The notes under the pieces were generated by a model that did no database searches, was not told the DNA's origin, and saw only the letters and a list, made by a program, of their open reading frames with translations. This document shows, in pieces, positions 20,133 to 27,883 of a DNA stretch of 64,000 nt (its first letter is position 1; every line of letters starts with the position of its first letter). A program made the translations under genes and the position numbers. Source of the stretch: CAWJJM01 sp963843275 (GTDB lineage: Bacteria > Acidobacteriota > Thermoanaerobaculia > Multivoradales > JBCCEF01); NCBI GenBank assembly GCA_963843275.1, contig CAWJJM010000004.1, forward strand, positions 248,001-312,000, written 5' to 3'.

Positions 20133-20262
20133 GGTTTGTTTCCCTCGTCTGTTGTTGCCCGCCGGACGCGCTGCCAACGTTCGCCGGCGGGCCGGACACG
20201 CGGCGGCCCTCCGGGGCCGCCGCTTCTTTCTCACCTCGCGCCGCCGCGCCATCCCGCCCTGG

Positions 20263-20272
20263 TCACCTCCTT
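20263..20272 (-). promoter_or_regulatory. Perfect Shine-Dalgarno upstream of an in-frame receptor extension
   Basis: The minus strand reads AAGGAGGTGA, fully complementary to the 16S 3' end. It lies 10 nt before an ATG at 20252 that is in frame with the receptor start at 20132. The 40 codons between are Arg/Lys-rich with no stop. Either translation starts here and the signal peptide is internal, or this is a leader-peptide relic. Confidence 0.5.
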
Positions 20273-20527
20273 CGGGTCCCCCGCGCGCGGACGCCCCGAT
20301 CATCGGGGCCGGCCGGGGTCGATCGCTCGTGCGGCGTCTGGGCGCCGGAAGGAGCAACGCCCGTTCCACGGGTGCCGAGGGTGGCACCCAAGTCCTTTAC
20401 CTACAGTATTTTACAGGCATAAGAGAGGGTTGCTCGGAGGGGGCGCGATCCCGGCTTTTGAATCCGGAACGGGGGGGCGGGCGTTCGAACCGTTGGATCG
20501 CGCGGCGGAGAGGGGGGAACACCCTTT

Positions 20528-20589
20528 GCGGGCGGGCGGTGGGTCGGATCTTGAAAGGGTCCAGAATTCTGAACCCACCGCCCGCCCGC
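20528..20589. repeat. 17-bp perfect inverted repeat with palindromic loop
   Basis: The arms at 20528-20544 and 20573-20589 are exact reverse complements (left arm GCGGGCGGGCGGTGGGT). The 28-nt AT-richer loop contains its own palindrome CAGAATTCTG (20562-20571). It lies 21 nt past the stop of the MddA-like gene on the minus strand, so a transcription terminator is the simplest reading. It is much larger than the other hairpins in the window and lacks a T tract. Confidence 0.7.
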
Positions 20590-20610
20590 GGGGCCGGACG
20601 GACCCGCCGG

Positions 20611-21390
20611 TCAGGAGGTCGCGCCCTGCGCGCCGGGCTCCGACGCCGGCGCCTGCGCCACCCGCCCGGGACGGGGCAGGAAGGCGGGCACCTCGCGCCG
20701 GTAGCGCCGGTACGGCTCCCCGAGCTGCCGCTCGAGATCCCGCTCCTCGAGGGCGAGGGTGGCGAGCAGGATGTAGCCCGTCGAGGCGCCCGCGAACAGC
20801 AGGTGACCCCAGCTCATGTCGGGCGTCGCCCAGAAGGCGACCAGGAAGCCGGTCATCAACGGGTGGCGCAGATAGCGGTACAGGCCCCGGGTCTGGAAGG
20901 GGGGCTGCGGGCTGGGGCGCCGCCGCAGCCGCGCCCACACCTGGCTGAGTCCGAACAGGTGGGTATGGCTGATCATGAAGGTGCCGCCGAGCACGGTCAG
21001 CCAGCCCAGCGCGAACACCGCCCACAGCAGGGCGCGGGCGGCCGGGTCCTCCACCCGCCAGGCGAAGCCGCCCAGCGGCCGCCACTGCCAGAACAGCAGC
21101 GCCAGCACCAGGCTGGACGCGAGCACGTAGGTGCTGCGCTCGACGGCCGGGGGCACGAGGCGCGTCAGCCACCGCTTGAAGGCTCGGCGCGCCATGCCGC
21201 TGTGCTGCACCGCGAACAGCGTCAGCAGCGCGAGGTCGACGACGAGGGCGGGGAGCAGCGCTCCGCCGGCGCCGGCGTCGATGCCCTTGAGGACGCCGGC
21301 GTTGGCGAGGAAGCCCACGGCGTAGAGGAACGTGGCGAAGAAGACGGCGTAGCAGCAGACTCCGTAGAGCATGGCGAGAAGTCCGGACAT
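20611..21390 (-). CDS. mddA: Methanethiol S-methyltransferase-like membrane protein (MddA/NnrU/ICMT family)
   Basis: 259 aa from the ATG at 21390, which has AGGGAGGA 8 nt upstream. Five or six membrane helices. The characteristic stretch FAVQHSGMARRAFKRWLTR then VPPAVERSTYVL (about residues 62-95) matches what I know of MddA proteins. The C-terminal SAM-binding core is of the ICMT type (LYRYLRHPLMTGFLVAFW ... EERDLERQLGEPYRRYRREV). MddA methylates methanethiol to dimethyl sulfide. The wider family also contains NnrU and isoprenylcysteine methyltransferases, so the substrate is a prediction. The gene lies 128 nt downstream of a co-directional alpha/beta-hydrolase-LuxR regulator. Confidence 0.7.
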   Translation of the reverse strand: MSGLLAMLYGVCCYAVFFATFLYAVGFLANAGVLKGIDAGAGGALLPALVVDLALLTLFAVQHSGMARRAFKRWLTRLVPPAVERSTYVLASSLVLALLFWQWRPLGGFAWRVEDPAARALLWAVFALGWLTVLGGTFMISHTHLFGLSQVWARLRRRPSPQPPFQTRGLYRYLRHPLMTGFLVAFWATPDMSWGHLLFAGASTGYILLATLALEERDLERQLGEPYRRYRREVPAFLPRPGRVAQAPASEPGAQGATS

Positions 21391-21518
21391 CGTGGGGTCC
21401 TCCCTGGAAAGGTGGGTGGTACGACTCACCCTCCAGGGTAGGCAGCGGTGGCGGGGCCGTCATGAGGCAGACGTCCCGGCGGCAGGGCCCCGCGACGCGC
21501 GCGGGTGGGACGGGCGTC

Positions 21519-22577
21519 CTAGTCGGCGCCGAAACCCGCTTGGCGGGCGCGCACCACCGCCTCGGCACGGTGGTGGGTGCCGAGCTTGCCGAAGATCGAG
21601 CTGACGTGGTTGCGGACCGTCTTGGGGCGGATGCCGAGGGCCGAGGAGATCTCGGGGTTGGAGCGGCCGCGGGCGAGCTGGTCGAGCACCTCCCGCTCGC
21701 GGGGGGTGAGCTCACCGTAGGGAGCCACCGCCGCCGGCGCCGGCCGCCCCAGGAAGCCGTGGAGCTCCTCCCAGAGACGCTCCCAGGCCGGCTCGTCGGC
21801 CTGCAGGATGTGGTTGTCGCTGTCCAGCGCGACGAAGCGGGCGTCGGGGATGCGCGCCGCCAGGCGCCGGCCCTCCTCGAAGGCGACCATGCCGTCGCCG
21901 CGGCAGTGCAGCACCAGGGTGGGCGCCCGCACCCGCGGCGCCGCTTGCCGCACGTCGACGCGGTGGAAGGCCGTCCACAGCCGCGCCGCCATCTCGGCGC
22001 TGGCGCTGTGGCGCTCCATCTCCGCCATCTCCCGCACCTTGCCCGGCGAGGCGCTGGGCATCAACAGGCAGGCGAACACCTCGCGGAAGGCGGGCCGGTC
22101 GCCGCCCCAGCCGGTCTCGATCAGCTTGCCGAGCGCCGTCACCTGCTGGGCCGCCTCCCCCGGCTCGGGGCGCGCGAACACCCCCTGCAGGTAGCTGCCG
22201 TACAGCACCAGACGGCTGACCCGGTCGGGATGCCGCGCGGCGTAGCCCACCGCGATGGCCGCCCCCTGACAGAGGCCGAACAGCGGGAACCGCTCGAGCT
22301 CCAGCCGGTCCACCACCGCCTCGAGATCCGCCACCCAGCTCGCCAGCGACTGCGTGGCGCAGTCGCGGTCGGAGAGGCCGCAGCCGCGCAGGTCGTAGCG
22401 CACCAGGCGGTGGTCCCGGCGCAGCTCGTCGATCCACGGGCGCCACGGACCGTCGGCGTCGAGGCCGATGTGGGTGAGCCAGGTCGGGGTCTGGACGAGG
22501 GGCGCGCCCTTGCCCGCGGTGTAGTAGGCGATGCGGGCGCCGTCGGCGGAGCGGCAGAAGCGGATGCCCGAGTGCAC
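21519..22577 (-). CDS. Alpha/beta-hydrolase fused to a LuxR-type HTH regulator
   Basis: 352 aa from a GTG with GGAGGG 4 nt upstream. Residues 1-275 form an alpha/beta-hydrolase fold: oxyanion/loop region (LRGCGLSDRD) and nucleophile elbow GLCQGAA with Cys103 where most hydrolases have Ser. The acid is in HCRGDGMVAF and the His in SDNHIL. Residues ~285-345 are a GerE/LuxR helix-turn-helix (LTPREREVLDQLARGRSNPE ... KTVRNHVSSIFGKL). The architecture suggests a one-component regulator that senses a small ligand with a hydrolase-derived pocket. The Cys nucleophile is compatible with covalent ligand sensing or slow hydrolysis. Its closest candidate target is the MddA-like gene downstream. Confidence 0.85.
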   Translation of the reverse strand: MHSGIRFCRSADGARIAYYTAGKGAPLVQTPTWLTHIGLDADGPWRPWIDELRRDHRLVRYDLRGCGLSDRDCATQSLASWVADLEAVVDRLELERFPLFGLCQGAAIAVGYAARHPDRVSRLVLYGSYLQGVFARPEPGEAAQQVTALGKLIETGWGGDRPAFREVFACLLMPSASPGKVREMAEMERHSASAEMAARLWTAFHRVDVRQAAPRVRAPTLVLHCRGDGMVAFEEGRRLAARIPDARFVALDSDNHILQADEPAWERLWEELHGFLGRPAPAAVAPYGELTPREREVLDQLARGRSNPEISSALGIRPKTVRNHVSSIFGKLGTHHRAEAVVRARQAGFGAD

Positions 22578-22618
22578 GGCCCTCCATCATACCCCCCCCG
22601 CCGGGGTGGGGGCCGGGC

Positions 22619-24085
22619 CTATTCGGGGCCGAGCGCCGCGGCGCGCCGGCGCTCCTCGCGGCGCGCCTTGCGGCGGTCGCCGCGCGCCAGCGTGATCTTC
22701 AGCCAGGGCGGCGTGATCAGGGTGCTCACCATCACCATGATGACCACCGCCCCGAACACGTCGACGCTGATCACCGGATGGCCGTGCAGGCGCAGCCCCT
22801 CGCCGATCGAGGCGAAGATCAGCCCCACCTCGCCCCGCGGCACCATCCCCACCGACACCGAGAGCCGGTCGAGCCCGCGCTCGAGGACGCCGGCGGCGCA
22901 GATCATCTTGCCGATCACCGCGGCGACCGAGAGCAGGGCGGCGAAGCCGAGGATGTGCGGCCGGCCGAACGCGGCGAGGTCGACCCGGGCGCCGATCCAG
23001 ACGAAGAACACCGGCACCAGGAAGGCGCCGATCGGGGCGATCAGCTCCTCGAGGTGGTGGTCGCCGCGGTCGAGGAAGTCCTTGAAGTGGACCTCGTCGA
23101 GGACCAGCCCCGCGGCGAAGGCGCCGACGATGGTGGCCAGCCCGATCAGGTCGGCGAGCCAGGCCAGCACGAAGAGGAAGATCAGCGACACCGCGAGCAG
23201 CATGCCGCGGATGCGCAGCTTGCTGGCCAGGCGGAAGACGTGCGGCGCCAGCCAGCCGCCGACGACGATGGCGCCGCCGAGGAACAGCACCGCCTTGACC
23301 ACGATCAGCAGGATGTCGAGGCTCTCGAGCTCGCCGCCGGTGTTGGCGGCCGAGATGACCCCGGTGACCACCGCCAGGATGACCAGGCCGAGGATGTCGT
23401 CGACCACGGCGGCGCCGAGGATGATCTTCGACTCGCGCGCCGACACCTTGCCGAGGTCGGTCAGCACCCGGGCGGTGATGCCGACGCTGGTCGCGCACAG
23501 GGTGGCGCCGATGAAGATGTGGACCAGCAGCTCCTCGTCGGGGAGCAGCCAGGCCGACACCCCCCAGCCGAGGAAGAACGGCGCGATCACGCCCAGCACC
23601 GCCACCAGCAGACTGGAGGCGCCGACCGACAGCATCTCGGCGACGTTCGACTCCAGGCCGACCTCGAAGAGCAGGATCATCACGCCGATCTGGGCGAGGA
23701 TCTCGATCCCCTGGTTGCTGGCCAGGAACTCGAAGCCGCCGTAGCCGAGCAGCGCCACGTTGCCGAGGATCACCCCGAAGACGAGCTCGCCGAGAACCGC
23801 CGGCTGGTGGACGCGCTCGAAGACCTCGCCGCCGAGCTTGGCGGCGGCCAGGATGATCGCCAACCCGATGAGCACCGGCACCACCGGTCCGCCGTGGTGG
23901 CCGGCGTCGCCGTGCTCGCCGGCCGGCGCTTCCGGAGCCGCCGGGAGCGACCCGGCCTGGGCGGTGGGCGCCGCGCCCGGGCCGGGAGCCGCCGGCGCGG
24001 CCTGCTGGGCCGTGCCCCCGGCCAGCCCGGGGTGGAGGGCGAGGGTCCCGGCCAAGAGCAGCAGGGCGATGAGCGATCGACGCAT
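22619..24085 (-). CDS. Cation:proton antiporter (CPA2/NapA-KefB type) with signal-like N-terminus
   Basis: 488 aa from the ATG at 24085 (GAAGAGG 9 nt upstream; an ATG at 24094 is too close to the Shine-Dalgarno). A cleavable-looking signal sequence (RRSLIALLLLAGTLALHPGL) is followed by an Ala/Pro-rich linker containing a short His/Gly patch (GEHGDAGHHGG). Then come 12-13 membrane helices of the Na+/H+ exchanger fold. The ion-binding pair of the electrogenic CPA2 group is visible as AAVVDDILGLVIL, with the unwound-helix Thr region TSVGITARVL. There is no C-terminal TrkA-N domain, so it is NapA-like rather than KefB/KefC-like. Likely role is Na+ or K+ extrusion and pH homeostasis. Divergent from the glycan operon. 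Confidence 0.88.
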   Translation of the reverse strand: MRRSLIALLLLAGTLALHPGLAGGTAQQAAPAAPGPGAAPTAQAGSLPAAPEAPAGEHGDAGHHGGPVVPVLIGLAIILAAAKLGGEVFERVHQPAVLGELVFGVILGNVALLGYGGFEFLASNQGIEILAQIGVMILLFEVGLESNVAEMLSVGASSLLVAVLGVIAPFFLGWGVSAWLLPDEELLVHIFIGATLCATSVGITARVLTDLGKVSARESKIILGAAVVDDILGLVILAVVTGVISAANTGGELESLDILLIVVKAVLFLGGAIVVGGWLAPHVFRLASKLRIRGMLLAVSLIFLFVLAWLADLIGLATIVGAFAAGLVLDEVHFKDFLDRGDHHLEELIAPIGAFLVPVFFVWIGARVDLAAFGRPHILGFAALLSVAAVIGKMICAAGVLERGLDRLSVSVGMVPRGEVGLIFASIGEGLRLHGHPVISVDVFGAVVIMVMVSTLITPPWLKITLARGDRRKARREERRRAAALGPE

Positions 24086-24230
24086 GCGACGCATCCTCTT
24101 CCAGGTCGCGGGCCGCACGCCACCCCCGCCTTCGCGGCCGAGGCGACGCGCCGCGGAAGCCAGCCGTGAGCCCAGGGACGCGCTATCGTACCACCGGCTC
24201 GGGTGCCGGCGAACGCCCGCGGCCAGCGCC

Positions 24231-25880
24231 ATGGAGACCACCCAGCGAGCCCACGAAGGACGGGCCGGAAGCGCTCCGGCGGTCCGTCTCCCCGCGCCGC
24301 GGCGCCGCGGCACCGCGCTGGCCGCGGCGACCCTGGCGTTGTTCGCGGCACTGGCGGCGTTCGGCGCCCGCACGCACTGGGTGGAGGAGGTCAACAGCGC
24401 CGAGCGCGACGGCTACGCGGCACAGGCCGACCGGATCCTGGCCGGCCGTCTCCCCGACGACCCGTTCCGGCCGGCCCTCTACCCGCTGCTCGTCGCCGCC
24501 CTCGGCGCCGCCGTCGGCGACACCTTCACCGCCGCGCGCCTGATCTCCAACGCCGCCGCCGCGGCGGTGGCCGCCCTCGCCTTCGCCCTCGCCGCGCGGC
24601 TCGCCGGCCGTGGCGACCCCGGCACCCCGGGACCGGCGACCGCCGGCGCGCTGGCCTTCGCCCTCGCGGCGGTCAACCCCAACCTCTGGACGCTGGGCCA
24701 GAACGCCGCCACCGACATGTTCTTCGCCGCGCTCGCCACCGGCGCCGTGCTCGCCGGCCTGGTGTACCTCGAGGACCCGGGCTGGCGCCCCGCCCTCGCC
24801 GCCGGCGCCTGCCTGGGGCTGGCCCTGTTCACCCGCGGCAGCGCGCTCTTCCTGGCACCACCGCTGCTCGCCGCCTGGTGGCTGGCGCCGCGCCGTCGGG
24901 GGCGTCACCTGGCGGCCGCCGCCGGGCTCGCCCTGCTGCTGGTCGCCCCGGAGGCGGCGCTGCGCGCAGCGGCGTTCGGCGACCCGTTCCACGACGAGAA
25001 CTGGAAGAACCTCGCCTGGAAGCTGCACGGCTACCCCGACTGGTCGGCCCTCGGCCACCCCGCCGTCTCCGGACCCGGCGAGCTGCTGCGCCGCGACGGC
25101 GCGGCGATCGTCCGCGGCGGCTTCGCCGAGCTGGTCCGCTTCTTCGCCGGCGGCGGCCTGGCGCAGCTCCTCGGCACGCCGGTCCACGTGCTGGCCGCGG
25201 CGGCGGGAGCGCTCGCCGCCCTCGTCGCCCGCCGCCGCGCCACGGCCTGGCTCCTGGCGGCCGGCGCCACCTTCCTCGCCGGCGTCGCCTTCTCCTTCTT
25301 CACCTGGGGCCGCCTGGTGCTCCTCCTGCTGCCCGTGGGCGCCGCCTGCGCCGCCGCGCCCTGGGGAGGGGGTGTGCGCCAGGTCCTGACCGACCGCTGG
25401 CGGGCGGCGACCCGGCGGCGTGGCGGCGCCGGCGCCCTGCGCCGAGCGGCGGCCCTGCGGGCGACCGCGGCCGCGGCCGGCGTCGCCCTGGTGGCGCTGC
25501 TGGCGGTGAAGACGTTCCTCTTCCGGCTCCCCGCCTTCGTCGCCCACCATCCCTACGGCGAGGTCGCGGCGCTGCGCGCGCTGGCGGACCGGGTGCCGCC
25601 GGGCACCGTCCTCGCCGGGGTGTCGCCGTTCCTCGGCCGCTACCTCGACCGGCCGTACCTCTACGTCCGCGACGCCTTCGGCCGCGAGGTGACCGACCCG
25701 GGGCTCTACCTCGGCCGCCTGCACCGGGAGCTCGAGCGGCGCGACGCCGCCTTCCTGGTGGTCGACCCGGTCGACCTGCGCGATCGCCCGGCGGCGCTGC
25801 TCGCCGCCGAGCCTCCGGCCCCCTGGCTGGCCCCTGCCGGCGGCGCCGGAGGGGTGCGGGTGTGGCGGGTGGAGCGATGA
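24231..25880 (+). CDS. GT39-type membrane glycosyltransferase (ArnT/PMT-like)
   Basis: 549 aa integral membrane protein, first gene of the glycan operon. A cytoplasmic N-terminus precedes the first helix (ALAAATLALFAALAAFGA). The first periplasmic loop carries acidic residues (WVEEVNSAERDGYAAQADRI) where ArnT-like enzymes have their catalytic Asp/Glu. About ten further helices follow and a soluble C-terminal domain (PPGTVLAGVSPFLGRYLDRP). Such enzymes move sugars from polyprenyl-phosphate donors in the periplasm. Donor and acceptor are unknown. No clear Shine-Dalgarno precedes the ATG. The stop overlaps the next gene's ATG by 4 bases. Confidence 0.8.
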   Translation: METTQRAHEGRAGSAPAVRLPAPRRRGTALAAATLALFAALAAFGARTHWVEEVNSAERDGYAAQADRILAGRLPDDPFRPALYPLLVAALGAAVGDTFTAARLISNAAAAAVAALAFALAARLAGRGDPGTPGPATAGALAFALAAVNPNLWTLGQNAATDMFFAALATGAVLAGLVYLEDPGWRPALAAGACLGLALFTRGSALFLAPPLLAAWWLAPRRRGRHLAAAAGLALLLVAPEAALRAAAFGDPFHDENWKNLAWKLHGYPDWSALGHPAVSGPGELLRRDGAAIVRGGFAELVRFFAGGGLAQLLGTPVHVLAAAAGALAALVARRRATAWLLAAGATFLAGVAFSFFTWGRLVLLLLPVGAACAAAPWGGGVRQVLTDRWRAATRRRGGAGALRRAAALRATAAAAGVALVALLAVKTFLFRLPAFVAHHPYGEVAALRALADRVPPGTVLAGVSPFLGRYLDRPYLYVRDAFGREVTDPGLYLGRLHRELERRDAAFLVVDPVDLRDRPAALLAAEPPAPWLAPAGGAGGVRVWRVER

Positions 25881-27883
25881 CGGCCGCCGGGCCCGCGCGG
25901 GACGCCGAGCTGAGCGCGGTCGTCGTCCAGTGGGGCGACCCCGCGCCGCTCGCCGAGCTCCTCGACGCCTGGCCCGACGACCCGCGCTACGAGCTCGTGG
26001 TGGTGGACAACGGCGGCCCCGACGGCCCGCTGCCGGCGGCGACGGCGGCGGCCGTGCGGACGCGCGGCCGCCTGCTGGCGCCCGGCCGCAACCTGGGCTT
26101 CGCCGGCGGCGCCAACGCCGGCGCCGCGGCCGCCGCGGCGCCGCTGGTGCTCTTCCTCAACCCCGACGCGCGGCCGGCGCCGGGGGCGCTCGCCGCCCTC
26201 CTGGCCGGTTTCGCCGAGCACCCCGAGGCCGCCGGTCTGGCGCCGCGCCTGGTGGGCCCCGGCGGCGCGCCCCAGCACGCCTGGCAGCTCCGCCGCCTGC
26301 CGGGGGCGGCGCGGCTCCTCGCCCAGACCCTCTTCCTCCCCACCGGAGGAGGGGCCGACGCCGAGCCGCCGCCCGGCAGCGCCGTGGAGCAGCCGGCGGC
26401 GGCGGCCCTCGCCCTGCGCCGTTCCGCCTTCGCGGCGGCGGGCGGGTTCGACGCCGGCTTCCGGCCGGCCTGGTTCGAGGACGTCGACCTGGCGGCGCGC
26501 CTGGCGGCGCGCGGCGACCGGATCCTCTACCACCCCGCCGCGCTCTTCCACCACCGGCTCGGCTCGACCGTGGGCACGCTCGGCTACGGCCGCTTCCTGT
26601 GGATCTACCAGCGCAACCTGGTCCGCTACCTGCGGCGGCACCACGGCCGGCTGGCCGCGGCGGCGGCCCGCGCCCTGCTCCCCGCCGGCCTGGTGGCGCG
26701 GCTGGCGCTGCTGCCGCTGCGGCGGCCGCGGCGCGCCCCGGGCCGCGCCGCCGCGGCGGCCGGCCTCGGGGGGGCGCTGGCCGGGGCGCTCACCGGCTGG
26801 CGGCGGCCGTGGCGCTGGGCGGCGGAGGCCCCCGCGGGCGAGGCCGCGTTGCCCACCGGGCCCCCCGCCGCGCCGGCGGAGCCGCCGGCGCTGGCGGTGT
26901 GCATCGTCACCCGCGACGCAGCCCCGGACGTGCCGGCCTGTTTCTCGGCCCTCGCGGCGCTCGAGCACCGGCCTCTCGAGGTGGTGGTCGCCGACTGCGC
27001 CAGCTCCGACGCCACCGTCGCCGTGCTCGAGCGCGAAGCCCCGCGGCTCCACGACGCCGGCATCCCGGTGACGCTGCTGCCGCTGGCCGACAACCGCGGC
27101 TTCGCCGGCGGCATGAACGCGGCGCTGGCGCACACCCGCGCCCCCTGGGTGCTGACCCTCAACGCCGACGCCCTGCCGGCGCCCGACTACCCGGGGCGGC
27201 TGCTCGAGCGGGCCCGGCGCCACCCGGAGCTGCGCGTCGGCGCCGTCACCGGACGCCTGGTGCGGCCGGAGGCGGACGGGCCGCGGCGACTCGACGCCTG
27301 CGGCATGCGGCTCACCCGCACCTGGAGACACCTCGACCGTGGCTCCGGCGAGCCGGACCACGGCCAGTGGGCCGCCCCGGAGCGGGTGTTCGGCGCCACC
27401 GGCGCCGCCTCGCTGTTCCGCCGCGCCGCGCTCGACGACGTGGCGCTCGGCGGCGAGGTCTTCGACGCCCGCTTCCACTCCTTCCGCGAGGACGCGGAGC
27501 TCTGCTTCCGGTTGCGCGAGCGCGGCTGGGAGGTGGTCTACGAGCCGGCGGCGCAGGCGGTGCACCGGCGTGCCAACCTCCCCGAACGGCGCCGGCGGAT
27601 GCCCGCCGAGGTCAACTTCCACTCGCTGAAGAACCGCTACCTCCTGCGCCTCGTCCACCAGACTCCCGGCAACCTCGTGCGCACCCTGGTACCCACCGCC
27701 GCCCGCGACCTCGCCGCCCTCGCCTACGTGCTGCTGCGCGAGCGGACCTCGCTGCCGGCCTACGGCTGGCTGTGGCGCCGCCGCCGCGAGATCCTCGCCC
27801 GGCGGCGCGCCGTGCAGGCGCGGCGGCGGGTGCCGCCGGCGGCGATCGACCGCTGGTTCGGCCGCGCCGGGGAGCCGCTGTGA
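25877..27883 (+). CDS. Tandem GT2 glycosyltransferase (two catalytic domains, rhamnosyltransferase-like)
   Basis: 668 aa from the ATG that overlaps the upstream stop (ATGA). Two GT-A family 2 domains lie in one chain. The first (about residues 10-250) has VVVDNGG, FLNPDARPAPG and WFEDVDLAARL. The second (about 338-600) has VCIVTRD, LNADALPAPD and FREDAELCFRLRERG. Both share the NxGFAGGxNAG/A signature (NLGFAGGANAG, NRGFAGGMNAA) typical of rhamnosyltransferase-like members. A bifunctional enzyme adding two successive sugars is the simplest prediction. Both domains keep their acidic motifs, so neither looks dead. It acts in the cytoplasm on an undecaprenyl-linked intermediate, if the operon logic holds. 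Confidence 0.88.
   Translation: MTAAGPARDAELSAVVVQWGDPAPLAELLDAWPDDPRYELVVVDNGGPDGPLPAATAAAVRTRGRLLAPGRNLGFAGGANAGAAAAAAPLVLFLNPDARPAPGALAALLAGFAEHPEAAGLAPRLVGPGGAPQHAWQLRRLPGAARLLAQTLFLPTGGGADAEPPPGSAVEQPAAAALALRRSAFAAAGGFDAGFRPAWFEDVDLAARLAARGDRILYHPAALFHHRLGSTVGTLGYGRFLWIYQRNLVRYLRRHHGRLAAAAARALLPAGLVARLALLPLRRPRRAPGRAAAAAGLGGALAGALTGWRRPWRWAAEAPAGEAALPTGPPAAPAEPPALAVCIVTRDAAPDVPACFSALAALEHRPLEVVVADCASSDATVAVLEREAPRLHDAGIPVTLLPLADNRGFAGGMNAALAHTRAPWVLTLNADALPAPDYPGRLLERARRHPELRVGAVTGRLVRPEADGPRRLDACGMRLTRTWRHLDRGSGEPDHGQWAAPERVFGATGAASLFRRAALDDVALGGEVFDARFHSFREDAELCFRLRERGWEVVYEPAAQAVHRRANLPERRRRMPAEVNFHSLKNRYLLRLVHQTPGNLVRTLVPTAARDLAALAYVLLRERTSLPAYGWLWRRRREILARRRAVQARRRVPPAAIDRWFGRAGEPL

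Larger units (their letters stand above)
20133..20610. other. 478-nt intergenic leader region of the receptor gene
   Basis: This is the only gene-free stretch above 300 nt. On the minus strand it holds an AT-rich island at 20396-20424 (TTTACCTACAGTATTTTACA on plus), which is the best place for the receptor promoter. A 7-bp hairpin GGGTGCC/GGCACCC lies at 20371-20390, and a GC-rich hairpin in the leader at about 20208-20223. A perfect Shine-Dalgarno is at 20263-20272, in frame with the receptor. Beyond these, a 17-bp inverted repeat lies next to the neighbouring gene's stop. No riboswitch family was recognised; in particular I see no B12 box. Confidence 0.5.

Noticed and set aside
20133..20400. 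Cobalamin or other riboswitch in the TonB-receptor leader
   Set aside because: TonB receptors often have B12 riboswitches, but no B12 box or other known conserved core was found; only simple hairpins.
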